Shown here in pieces: positions 32,749 to 39,286 of a DNA stretch of 39,286 bases. The DNA is from Candidatus Latescibacterota bacterium (GTDB lineage: Bacteria > Latescibacterota > UBA2968 > UBA8231). The notes under the pieces were generated by a model, which was not told where the DNA came from, did no database searches, and was given only the letters and a program-made list of their open reading frames with translations. Where the stretch lies: assembly GCA_022825185.1 (NCBI GenBank), contig JAJDYK010000138.1:1-39286 (forward strand), read 5' to 3'. The position numbers and the translations under genes are program-made. Every line of letters starts with the position of its first letter. Position 1 is the stretch's first letter.

Positions 32749-33222
32749 ATGGTGTTCAACTTTGGTTGGCTACTAGAGGGCCGGTTGGCAGGTGCTGGGC
32801 AGATTGGTGGTTGGGATGGGGACGAGCGGCTGGAGGACGATCTCGATTTGCTAGCGGCGCAGGGCGTAAAGGCAATTGTGTCGCTGACTGCGAATGCCCT
32901 GCCGGCGGGCGAGGTGGCGGCGCGCGATATGTCGTACTTGCACTTGCCCATACAGGATATGCAGTCGCCTTCGCTCGGGGATATACGAGCGTTTGTCCAA
33001 TTCGTTGACGAGGCCGTCGAGCAAGGACGGCCAGTGATGGTCCATTGCAGTGCGGGATTGGGGCGCACGGGCACGATGTTGGCGAGTTATTTGGTAAGAA
33101 TGGGCAGTAGTGCGGCAGACGCCCTGACACAGGTGCGGAACCTGCGCCCCCACTCGGTGGAAACAGCCGCCCAGGAACGGGCCGTATATGAATACGCCGT
33201 GCATCTTGGGCAATTGACATAG
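32749..33222 (+). CDS. Dual-specificity / protein-tyrosine phosphatase-like protein
   Basis: 157 residues with the complete CX5R signature HCSAGLGRTG (Cys100, Arg106) and a likely general acid Asp70 in LPIQDMQSP. The N-terminal part (FNFGWLLEGRLAGAGQIGGW; VKAIVSLTANALP) resembles the DUSP23/atypical dual-specificity group found in bacteria and archaea. It is cytoplasmic and should dephosphorylate a phosphoprotein or small phosphate ester. The start lies 2 nt after the moaE stop, so it is in the moaDE operon. No partner kinase is visible in the window. Confidence 0.88.
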   Translation: MVFNFGWLLEGRLAGAGQIGGWDGDERLEDDLDLLAAQGVKAIVSLTANALPAGEVAARDMSYLHLPIQDMQSPSLGDIRAFVQFVDEAVEQGRPVMVHCSAGLGRTGTMLASYLVRMGSSAADALTQVRNLRPHSVETAAQERAVYEYAVHLGQLT

Positions 33223-33251
33223 CAGGGCGGCACCAGTACATTGAAATAATA

Positions 33252-33273
33252 GTGTAGCCCCGAGTGGCTACAC
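33252..33273. repeat. Hairpin after the phosphatase gene
   Basis: GTGTAGCC (33252-33259) and GGCTACAC (33266-33273) form a perfect 8-bp stem with a 6-nt loop, 30 bp after the phosphatase stop. No T-run follows, so it is either a weak terminator or a palindromic repeat. Confidence 0.5.
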
Positions 33274-33297
33274 GCCAAAACCGGAGGAGAGGGTCGG

Positions 33298-33492
33298 ATG
33301 GAAAAGGTTGATTTTCCTGAGTGTTTAAAGTGTAGAGAAGGCGTTTTGATTCCGCTTTCCGACTATGGCAGAGACGGCGCGGCTATTCACTACAAAGCGT
33401 GGGCCTGCACGAATCCAAGCTGCGGATACCATATAAGAATTGACAACGGTGAGTTGAGTATCGGCGAGGAACTCAAGAAATCGTTTAAGTAA
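33298..33492 (+). CDS. Small zinc-ribbon-like protein of unknown function
   Basis: 64 residues with four cysteines in two pairs, Cys9-x2-Cys12 (FPECLKCREG) and Cys37-x4-Cys42 (WACTNPSCGYH), as in zinc ribbons. The rest has short strand-like stretches and an acidic-basic end (IGEELKKSFK). A GGAGGAGAGGG ribosome site precedes the ATG. I do not recognise a named family. It lies alone between hairpins at 33252 and 33540. Confidence 0.7.
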   Translation: MEKVDFPECLKCREGVLIPLSDYGRDGAAIHYKAWACTNPSCGYHIRIDNGELSIGEELKKSFK

Positions 33493-33539
33493 GCGGTCCT
33501 GTCTTCGCCTTTGGCACGCGGTAAAAGTAGTAGATCACG

Positions 33540-33574
33540 AGAAGAGGCCCCCTTTTGTGGAGCCTCTTCTTCTT
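33540..33574 (+). terminator. Terminator-like hairpin after the zinc-ribbon gene
   Basis: AGAAGAGGC (33540-33548) pairs perfectly with GCCTCTTCT (33562-33570) and TCTT follows. It ends only 14 bp before the likely start of the CdaR-like gene, so it could be a terminator for the upstream gene or an attenuator for the downstream genes. Confidence 0.6.
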
Positions 33575-33587
33575 ATGGGGTCTATTG

Positions 33588-34517
33588 TTGGCCAACATCA
33601 GTGTAAGCAATTGGGGAATCAGGGCAGGTGCCTTGGTCTTATCTTTTGCGCTGTGGCTTCACGCAGTTACAGAGAAGTACTACGATAAGGAAGTTGCAGT
33701 GCGCCTCTGGATCGAAGTCCCTCCGCCGGGCGAAGGGGTGGACGGGGATATGGTGCTAGCCAGTCAAGTGCCTTCCACGGTTCGCGTCTTGGTCACTGGC
33801 GGGGGTAAGGATTTGCTGTTTAACTTGGACGACGATTCCTTTGTTCTGAAGTTGCGGGCCGAAGACAAGAATCGGATCCACCGCTTGACTCCTTCCCAAA
33901 TCACCAAGCGAGTGGCCGACTTGGATGTCGAAGTCAAGGAAATTCTCGAACCAAAAGAAATTGCAATTGCCCTAGCGCCGAGGGTGGAACGGGACGTGCC
34001 CGTGCGGGTGCAAGCGAGTATAGAAGTGGCTGCTGCCCACGTTCAGGTGACGCCGATGCAAGCCGATCCCGCGTTCGTCCGGGTGATTGGCCCGCAGCAG
34101 CAGGTCGCAGCACTGTCTTATGTGGATACGGATTCGCTGGTTTTGCAGGATGTCCGGGAAGATGTGGATGTGAAGTGGTCCTTGCGACATCCCGAGCACA
34201 CGCAACTCGCGTTCGTACCGGAGGCTGTGAGCGTGCGCGCCACCGTGCAGATGTTGGCCGAGGACGATTTAATCGGAGTGCCGATTGCCGTGCGTCATGC
34301 TGGCGAGGCACGCCTGCGGCCCGAGCCGGCCACCGCCCAAGTCAAGGTGCGCGGCGGGGTTGGCGTGATCACCCAACTCGACCCGGCCCGCGACATAGAA
34401 CTATACGTAGATTACGCCGAATATCAGGGGAATGCACTGCCAGTACACAGCGCGGAGACATCGCTTTTCGAGGTGCGCCAAATTGCGCCGGCATACGTCG
34501 ATTTGGTGAGCTACTAG
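33588..34517 (+). CDS. YbbR-domain protein (CdaR-like)
   Basis: 309 residues from the TTG at 33588, with GGGG 7 nt upstream. The frame is open to 33555 but that part lies in the terminator hairpin, and no ATG is available. The N-terminus is one transmembrane anchor (NWGIRAGALVLSFALWLHAV), as in YbbR proteins. YbbR-like repeats follow: VPSTVRVLVTGGGKDLLFNL, VPVRVQASIEVAAAHVQVTP with VRVIGPQQQVAALSYVDTD, and PATAQVKVRGGVGVITQLDP. In Firmicutes CdaR binds and modulates the diadenylate cyclase CdaA, usually encoded next to it. Here no cdaA is present, and the next gene is tsaD, 2 nt away. Confidence 0.72.
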   Translation: MANISVSNWGIRAGALVLSFALWLHAVTEKYYDKEVAVRLWIEVPPPGEGVDGDMVLASQVPSTVRVLVTGGGKDLLFNLDDDSFVLKLRAEDKNRIHRLTPSQITKRVADLDVEVKEILEPKEIAIALAPRVERDVPVRVQASIEVAAAHVQVTPMQADPAFVRVIGPQQQVAALSYVDTDSLVLQDVREDVDVKWSLRHPEHTQLAFVPEAVSVRATVQMLAEDDLIGVPIAVRHAGEARLRPEPATAQVKVRGGVGVITQLDPARDIELYVDYAEYQGNALPVHSAETSLFEVRQIAPAYVDLVSY

Positions 34518-34519
34518 GA

Positions 34520-35530
34520 ATGTTAGTACTGGGGCTGGAGACCTCCTGCGATGAGACAGCCGCGGCCGTCGTCGATGAGTCGTACGCCGTGCATTCCAAT
34601 ATCATCTTCTCGCAACAAGATCACGCGCCATACGGAGGCGTGGTACCCGAGCTGGCTTCGCGCGCCCATATGCGCGCTTTGGTGCCGGTCGTGCGACAGG
34701 CCCTAGCGACTGCCGGCGTTGGATGGGAAGAAGTGGATGGGGTGGCAGCGACGCGCGGGCCTGGCTTGGTCGGGTCGTTGATCGTGGGGCTATCGCTGGC
34801 CAAGGGGTTGGCGTTGGCGCGCAACAAGCCGCTGGTGGGCGTCCATCACCTAGAGGCCCACGTGTTTTCCAACTTGGTCGCCGCGCAGGTCGAGGTTCCC
34901 TTCCTGACGCTGCTGGTGTCAGGCGGACACACCGAGTTGATTCTGGTGCGCGAACTCGGCTCATACGAAGTGCTGGGCCGCACGCGCGACGACGCGGCTG
35001 GCGAGGCATTTGACAAGGTCGCCAAGCTGCTGGGCCTGCTGCCTGGGGAAGGGGTGGTGGCCGGTGGTCGGCTCATCGCCGAGCTGGCCGAGGATGGCGA
35101 TCCCGAGGCCATTGACTTCCCTCGCGCCCTCGTGGACGAGATGGACTTCAGCTTCAGTGGCCTCAAAACCTCGGTGTTGCACTACGTCCGCTCCCTTACC
35201 CCGCAAGCGCGCACGGCCCAGCTCGCCCATATTGCCGCTAGCTTCCAAGAAGCCGTAGTAGATGCCTTGGTCGCCAAGACCCTGCTGGCCTTGGAGCGAG
35301 TAGAAGTGGCGACTGTATGCCTTGCGGGCGGCGTTGCCGCCAACCAGCGGCTGCGCCAGCGACTGCGCGCCGCGGTCGAGTGCCGCGGCCTAGCCTTTCA
35401 TTGTCCGGCGTACGATTTGTGTACGGATAACGCCGCTATGGTAGGAGCTGTTGGAGCCTTCTACCTCAGTCGCGGCGTCTGCGACAGTCTCAATGTGGAC
35501 GCCGCTCCCCGCTTGGGCTGGCGTGTCTGA
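34520..35530 (+). CDS. tsaD: tRNA N6-adenosine threonylcarbamoyltransferase
   Basis: 336 residues, the standard TsaD length. Starts MLVLGLETSCDETAAAVVDE. The metal ligands His110 and His114 are in VHHLEAHVFSN. Further signatures are TRGPGLVGSLIVGLSLAKGL, LLVSGGHTELILVRELGSYE, GRTRDDAAGEAFDKVAKLLGL, FSFSGLKTSVLHYV, LAGGVAANQRLR and the Asp ligand in YDLCTDNAAMVG. It transfers threonylcarbamoyl to A37 of ANN-decoding tRNAs with TsaB and TsaE. The frame is open 115 codons upstream over the CdaR-like gene, but that part is not TsaD. It ends overlapping the VWA gene. Confidence 0.95.
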   Translation: MLVLGLETSCDETAAAVVDESYAVHSNIIFSQQDHAPYGGVVPELASRAHMRALVPVVRQALATAGVGWEEVDGVAATRGPGLVGSLIVGLSLAKGLALARNKPLVGVHHLEAHVFSNLVAAQVEVPFLTLLVSGGHTELILVRELGSYEVLGRTRDDAAGEAFDKVAKLLGLLPGEGVVAGGRLIAELAEDGDPEAIDFPRALVDEMDFSFSGLKTSVLHYVRSLTPQARTAQLAHIAASFQEAVVDALVAKTLLALERVEVATVCLAGGVAANQRLRQRLRAAVECRGLAFHCPAYDLCTDNAAMVGAVGAFYLSRGVCDSLNVDAAPRLGWRV

Positions 35531-37664
35531 GTGGTCGGATAGCCACCTCCAGCTAGCGGGACCACGCGTATTCCTCGTCCTGCTGCCCTTCCTACTCGCA
35601 TTCGTTTATTGGGTATATCAGCGGACGTATCCGCAGATTGATCCCAAGCGCCGCATGGTGCTCGTGGCGTTGCGCGCCGTGGCCGTGGCCTTGCTAACTA
35701 TGGTGTTGTGCGAGCCGGTTTTGACGTGGTGGCACCAGCAGGTCATCCGACCGCTGGTGTTGGTGTTGGTCGATACCAGCCCGAGCATGAGGGTAGCCGA
35801 CGGGCCTGTCACGCGACTACAACAGGCGGTGGCCGTGCTGGGCGACGAGCGTTGGTCAGCGCACTTGCAGCAGGCCGAAGTCCGCGCTTGGGGATTTGCC
35901 GAGTCGGCGTATCCGCTCGCGCTTGACACGGTCGCGACCGCAAGTACTCGCGGTCAGGCGACCAATATAGGCCGCGCCCTCGCCACCAGCTTGGAGGCGG
36001 TAGTCGAGCGGGAGCGCGTGCAAGGTGTGGTCCTATTTTCCGACGGGGGCCACAACTTGGGCCGCAATCCGGTGCAACTGGGCGCGGAATTGAGCGTGCC
36101 CGTGTACGCGCTTGGCGTGGGGGGTACAGAGGTACCCGTCGATGTCCAACTCGTAGAAGTGCGCACGGCCGAAACCGGATACGTCGGTCAGAGCCAGCCA
36201 ATTGACGCCGAGGTGCGGAGTTGGGGATACGAGGGACAGCACGTGGAAGTCCAACTCTACGAGGGAGAGCGATTGCTCCAGCAACAATCGCTGCTGTTGG
36301 CCGGCGATGGACAGGTGCAGCGCGTTTCCTTTGCAGTGACGCCCCAGCAGGCCGGGCCGCGCATTTTTCGCGTGGCTATTGCGCCTGTGGCCGGGGAATT
36401 TGCGACCGCAGACAACGAGGCCCTCGCGTTTACCCACATTCTCACCGGGCGCACGCGGGTGCTGTTGCTAGCTGGAGGCCCCAGCGAGGACTTGGCCTTT
36501 TTGCGCCGCAGTTTAAGCGCAGATTCGAGTTGGGTAGTAGAAGCCATGATTCAGCGGGAGCCGGACGCGTTCTACGGGGGTGCGTGGAGTCCGGCTGTTT
36601 TGCAGGGTCGGGATGTGGTGCTGCTGGTGAATCCGGGTGCGTGGCTGCTCAACGGCCCGCCAGCCGCTGCATTGGTCCAGCACGTGTACGCCGGGGCCGG
36701 TTTGCTCGTCGTCGGCGGTCCCAAGATGGCGCGGGCTTGGCGCGCCGACTCGCCACTGGCTGCGCTCATGCCGCTTCAGGTAGCTGGTCCTGTGTCCTTT
36801 GTGCCGGGCGAGGTCTTGTTGCGACTCAGCGCGGGCGGGCGGCACCATCCGGTCGTGCGCCAGCCCGCGGGGGCAGACGATCCGTGGCTTCGGTTGCCGC
36901 CGCTGCCGGGCTACTTTCGCACGGCGCAGCAGCGGCCGGGTACCACCGTGCTGGTCGAGAGCACCGGCGGCGAGCCAATCATTGCTGCGGGCGCGTATGG
37001 CGAGGGTAAGGTCATTGCAGCCCTATCCGCGTCTTTTTGGCGACTCGATCTGATGAGCAGCGGCGTCGATGGCCAGCCACAGACCATTCGCACACTCTGG
37101 CGCGACGCCGCCAAATGGCTCGCGCTCGACACCCCGGGTGGGCGGGTCCGCGCCTCGACCGAGCGGCCCGTGTACCGGGCGGGCGAGGAAGTGGTTTTCG
37201 CGGTGCAGGTCTTCGACGAACTGCTGAGGCCGCAGCCGGGGGCAAGGGTGCAGGTGGCGCTAGCCGGGCGAGAAGCATTCGACCTGCAATCACAAGGAGC
37301 CGGGCACTATAGAGGCGTCGCTAGTGGGCTGGCCCCCGGCGCGTATGAATACGAGGTCCGGGCCGCAGTGGACCAAGCCGCTGTAGGTGCGGCTACGGGT
37401 CGCTTTGTCGTCGAAGAGTACAGTATTGAGCTTGGGGATTTGCGTGCCGACCCACTGCTCTTGGGCGAACTGGCCCGCGCCAGTGGCGGCCGCGCCTATG
37501 CGCTTGCGGACTGGGAGGACATGCTAAAACAGCTTGCGCCGCGCAAGCGTTGGGTCGAAAAGGCCGAAGTTTTGCCGCTGTGGGGGCCGCTGTGGCCGGC
37601 GCTTTTGGCGGTTGCCCTGTTGGCTGTTGAGTGGTTTGGACGCAAGCGCAGCGGTATGATCTGA
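35523..37664 (+). CDS. Membrane-anchored von Willebrand A domain protein
   Basis: 713 residues from a GTG that overlaps the tsaD stop by 8 bp; an ATG at 35493 is possible. Two N-terminal transmembrane helices (about 16-32 and 45-64), then a VWA domain with MIDAS start LVDTSPSMRVADG (Asp84), VQGVVLFSDGGHNLG and VPVYALGVGGTEVPVDVQL. Beta-sandwich segments and a glutamine-amidotransferase-like fold follow (TRVLLLAGGPSEDLAFLRR; GAGLLVVGGPKMARAWRADS; AYGEGKVIAALSASFWRLDL). A C-terminal helix WGPLWPALLAVALLAVEWFG ends it. The layout fits the large VWA/GATase-like membrane proteins seen in Planctomycetes and FCB genomes, of unknown function. Partner MoxR or BatA genes are not in the window. Confidence 0.75.
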   Translation: MSEWSDSHLQLAGPRVFLVLLPFLLAFVYWVYQRTYPQIDPKRRMVLVALRAVAVALLTMVLCEPVLTWWHQQVIRPLVLVLVDTSPSMRVADGPVTRLQQAVAVLGDERWSAHLQQAEVRAWGFAESAYPLALDTVATASTRGQATNIGRALATSLEAVVERERVQGVVLFSDGGHNLGRNPVQLGAELSVPVYALGVGGTEVPVDVQLVEVRTAETGYVGQSQPIDAEVRSWGYEGQHVEVQLYEGERLLQQQSLLLAGDGQVQRVSFAVTPQQAGPRIFRVAIAPVAGEFATADNEALAFTHILTGRTRVLLLAGGPSEDLAFLRRSLSADSSWVVEAMIQREPDAFYGGAWSPAVLQGRDVVLLVNPGAWLLNGPPAAALVQHVYAGAGLLVVGGPKMARAWRADSPLAALMPLQVAGPVSFVPGEVLLRLSAGGRHHPVVRQPAGADDPWLRLPPLPGYFRTAQQRPGTTVLVESTGGEPIIAAGAYGEGKVIAALSASFWRLDLMSSGVDGQPQTIRTLWRDAAKWLALDTPGGRVRASTERPVYRAGEEVVFAVQVFDELLRPQPGARVQVALAGREAFDLQSQGAGHYRGVASGLAPGAYEYEVRAAVDQAAVGAATGRFVVEEYSIELGDLRADPLLLGELARASGGRAYALADWEDMLKQLAPRKRWVEKAEVLPLWGPLWPALLAVALLAVEWFGRKRSGMI

Positions 37665-37767
37665 CGCGCCGCAAGATGCAAAAAGCCGCGTTTTTGTTTA
37701 TTTTTGATTTATCCCCTTTCCAATCTGATTGCTTCCCAGCCTAGGTACTAGCGGAGTCTGTGGCTCT
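37665..37767. other. AT-rich gap before ftsK
   Basis: CAAAAA...TTTTTG around a GCCGCG core (37679-37696), then a T-rich stretch, could be a weak terminator for the VWA gene. I see no convincing promoter. GGAG lies about 12 nt before the ftsK ATG. Confidence 0.3.
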
Positions 37768-39286
37768 ATGTCCGAGTTTTTGCATACGCCCAAAGGAGAG
37801 AAGAGACCTCAAGCGCTAGGGGTACTCCTCCTCGGCCTCGGCGCGTTTTTGCTTGTCTGCTTGATATCCCATTCGCCGCTGGATCCTCCTAATTCGAGCC
37901 TCTCGGTGGCGGAGAGTTTGAATTGGGGGGGATGGATCGGTGCGTATGTGTCGTATGGGGCCTTTGTGGGCATGGGACTGGCGGCGTATGTCTGGCCCGC
38001 GCTCTTGTTGTTGTGGGGTTGGAATAGGGTGCGTTGCCAGCCAGTGGCTCTTGCGGTGCAGCGCAGTGTGGGCCTTTTGCTCATGGCCGTCTTCATCAGC
38101 ATCGCTACTGGTCTGCCCGACTATTCGCCGGACACGGCCTACGCGCTGGGCGGTGTGCTGGGAACCCAGATCAGTTTGGATTTCCTCATACCGTATCTAG
38201 GGAGACTAGGGGCGGCGGTTTTGCTGGGCGCGCTCTTTGTGGTTGCGGTGATTTTGACCCCCGGTCTGAACTGGCGGCTGTTGGCGTGGCTGGGCGGTGG
38301 TTTGGCGGTGGTTTGGCGGTTGCTTGGGCGGTGGCTCGGGCGTTTGCGGACGCACAAGAGCAAAGCCGCAAAAAGGAAACAGGACGAAACCGCCATGGTG
38401 CGAGAAATGAGACCTGAGATCAGTGCGGAACCTCGGGTCGAGGATGCAGCCCCTTGGAAGCCAATGGTTGAAGAGGTTGACGCAGTGGAGCCTCGGGTGC
38501 AGGAGCCAGCGCACGTTGAGCGACGCAAGCGCAAAAAGAAAAAGGAACCGGCGGTTGCAGATGCAGCTATACCAGCGCCAGCGCCCCAAAAAGAGCAGGC
38601 AGCCCGCAAGCCTGCCGGGGGCCGTTACAAGATCCCCAGTCCTGCGTTGCTAGACGAAATCCCGGCCAGCCATAGCCGCGTCTCCAAGGAGACTTTGGTG
38701 GAAAAGGCCAAGCTGTTAGAAAGTGCGTTAGACAATTTCGACGTGGCCAGCAAGGTCGTAGAAGTGAGTCCCGGGCCGGTAGTGACGCGCTACGAGGTAG
38801 AGCCGGCCCCTGGAGTTAAGGTCAATCGCATTGCCGCGCTTTCGGACGATCTCTCGCGCGTGATGAGCGCCAAAGGCATTCGCATTCAAGCGCCGGTGCC
38901 GGGCAAATCCGTGGTGGGGGTGGAGATTGCCAATCAGGAGCGAGAGACCGTTTACTTGCGCGAGATCATCGAAGACGAAGTATTCAGCCGGTCGGATTCC
39001 AAGCTAGTCATGGCGCTGGGCAAGACTATTTCGGGCGAGCCGTGCGCCGCGGATTTGGCCAAAATGCCTCATCTATTGGTCGCCGGTGCCACCGGAGCTG
39101 GCAAGAGCGTGTGCCTGAACAGCCTAATTTGCAGTATCCTCCTCAAGGCCACACCGGACGAAGTGCGCTTTATCATGGTCGATCCCAAGGTCGTCGAGTT
39201 GATGATGTACAACGATATACCGCACTTGTTGGTGCCGGTTATCACCGAGCCGAAGAAGGCCGCAGAAGCATTGAAGTGGGCCGTGG
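37768..39286 (+). CDS. ftsK: DNA translocase FtsK, N-terminal 506 residues (cut by window end)
   Basis: Reading from the ATG at 37768 stays open to the window edge. The N-terminus has about four transmembrane helices (LGVLLLGLGAFLLVCLIS; WIGAYVSYGAFVGMGLAAYV; VGLLLMAVFISIATGL; AAVLLGALFVVAVILTPGL). A charged linker with a run of Lys/Arg (RRKRKKKKEP) follows. Then comes the FtsK alpha domain (FDVASKVVEVSPGPVVTRYE, VEPAPGVKVNRIAAL) and the start of the motor, with VVGVEIANQERETVYLREII, Walker A GATGAGKS at 440-447 and VRFIMVDPKVVELMMYNDIP. It pumps chromosomal DNA at the division septum and helps dimer resolution. Stop and gamma domain lie beyond the window. Confidence 0.93.
   Translation, partial: MSEFLHTPKGEKRPQALGVLLLGLGAFLLVCLISHSPLDPPNSSLSVAESLNWGGWIGAYVSYGAFVGMGLAAYVWPALLLLWGWNRVRCQPVALAVQRSVGLLLMAVFISIATGLPDYSPDTAYALGGVLGTQISLDFLIPYLGRLGAAVLLGALFVVAVILTPGLNWRLLAWLGGGLAVVWRLLGRWLGRLRTHKSKAAKRKQDETAMVREMRPEISAEPRVEDAAPWKPMVEEVDAVEPRVQEPAHVERRKRKKKKEPAVADAAIPAPAPQKEQAARKPAGGRYKIPSPALLDEIPASHSRVSKETLVEKAKLLESALDNFDVASKVVEVSPGPVVTRYEVEPAPGVKVNRIAALSDDLSRVMSAKGIRIQAPVPGKSVVGVEIANQERETVYLREIIEDEVFSRSDSKLVMALGKTISGEPCAADLAKMPHLLVAGATGAGKSVCLNSLICSILLKATPDEVRFIMVDPKVVELMMYNDIPHLLVPVITEPKKAAEALKWAV

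Noticed and set aside
34175..34519. N-terminal extension of TsaD
   Set aside because: It overlaps the CdaR-like gene in another frame and has no TsaD similarity; the ATG at 34520 gives the exact family start and length.
38280..38340. GGCGGTGGTTT repeats in ftsK
   Set aside because: They encode a Trp/Gly/Leu-rich membrane segment and Arg-rich linker in frame; no structure beyond codon use is needed.
1..39286. CRISPR arrays, tRNA or rRNA genes, transposases
   Set aside because: No regularly spaced repeats, no tRNA-like cloverleaf with a T-loop motif and no transposase or integrase protein was found. The small repeats seen are not CRISPR-like.

Overview
The window is GC-rich bacterial chromosome with tightly packed genes on both strands and no tRNA, rRNA, CRISPR array, transposase or phage gene that I can see. 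Three secreted proteins end in a YPNPFNP-type FlgD/T9SS-like C-terminal module. One also carries dockerin-like repeats with FDDFF cores, another has cohesin-like modules, and there is a TonB-dependent receptor. Together these suggest a diderm of the FCB group, most likely Latescibacterota or a relative. That placement is inferred from protein style, not from a marker gene.

Layout. 1-891 (-): glutaminyl cyclase-like gene overlapping the start of moaB, which is cut by the window edge. 1095-4340 (+): a small outer-membrane-like protein and a secreted heparinase II/III-type lyase. 4431-4874 (-): ytoQ. 5007-6996 (+): a coiled-coil small protein and a CocE/NonD hydrolase. 7176-11604 (+): citrate synthase, ribosome hibernation factor and the three-subunit proton-translocating transhydrogenase (pntAA-pntAB-pntB). 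11610-12185 (-): an Lrp/AsnC-type regulator, divergent from gltB-gltD (12361-18466), with a paired operator between them. 18567-19514 (-): NicO-type nickel/cobalt exporter. 19808-22108 (+): amidohydrolase plus Gfo/Idh/MocA oxidoreductase. 22115-27051 (-): TonB receptor, binding protein, permease and ATPase, an uptake system for a metal chelate or cobalamin-like ligand. 27357-31955 (+): two large modular secreted proteins, each followed by a near-identical terminator. 32071-33222 (+): moaD, moaE and a dual-specificity phosphatase. 33298-37664 (+): zinc-ribbon protein, CdaR/YbbR-like protein, tsaD and a von Willebrand A membrane protein. 37768 to the end (+): ftsK, cut by the window.

Central carbon and nitrogen metabolism sit together: citrate synthase yields 2-oxoglutarate precursors, transhydrogenase supplies NADPH, GOGAT consumes both, and an Lrp-like protein lies between them. 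The secreted proteins and the TonB uptake operon form the cell-surface part of the window.

The signals most worth a second look are: (a) two copies of a 9-bp operator core exactly 63 bp apart between the Lrp-like gene and gltB, one over the regulator's -10 and one next to the gltB -35; (b) the tandem cohesin/dockerin-like/FlgD-tailed proteins with shared terminators; and (c) short dispersed repeats that appear to have built the N-termini of two exported proteins (1728-1763 and 24902-24926).
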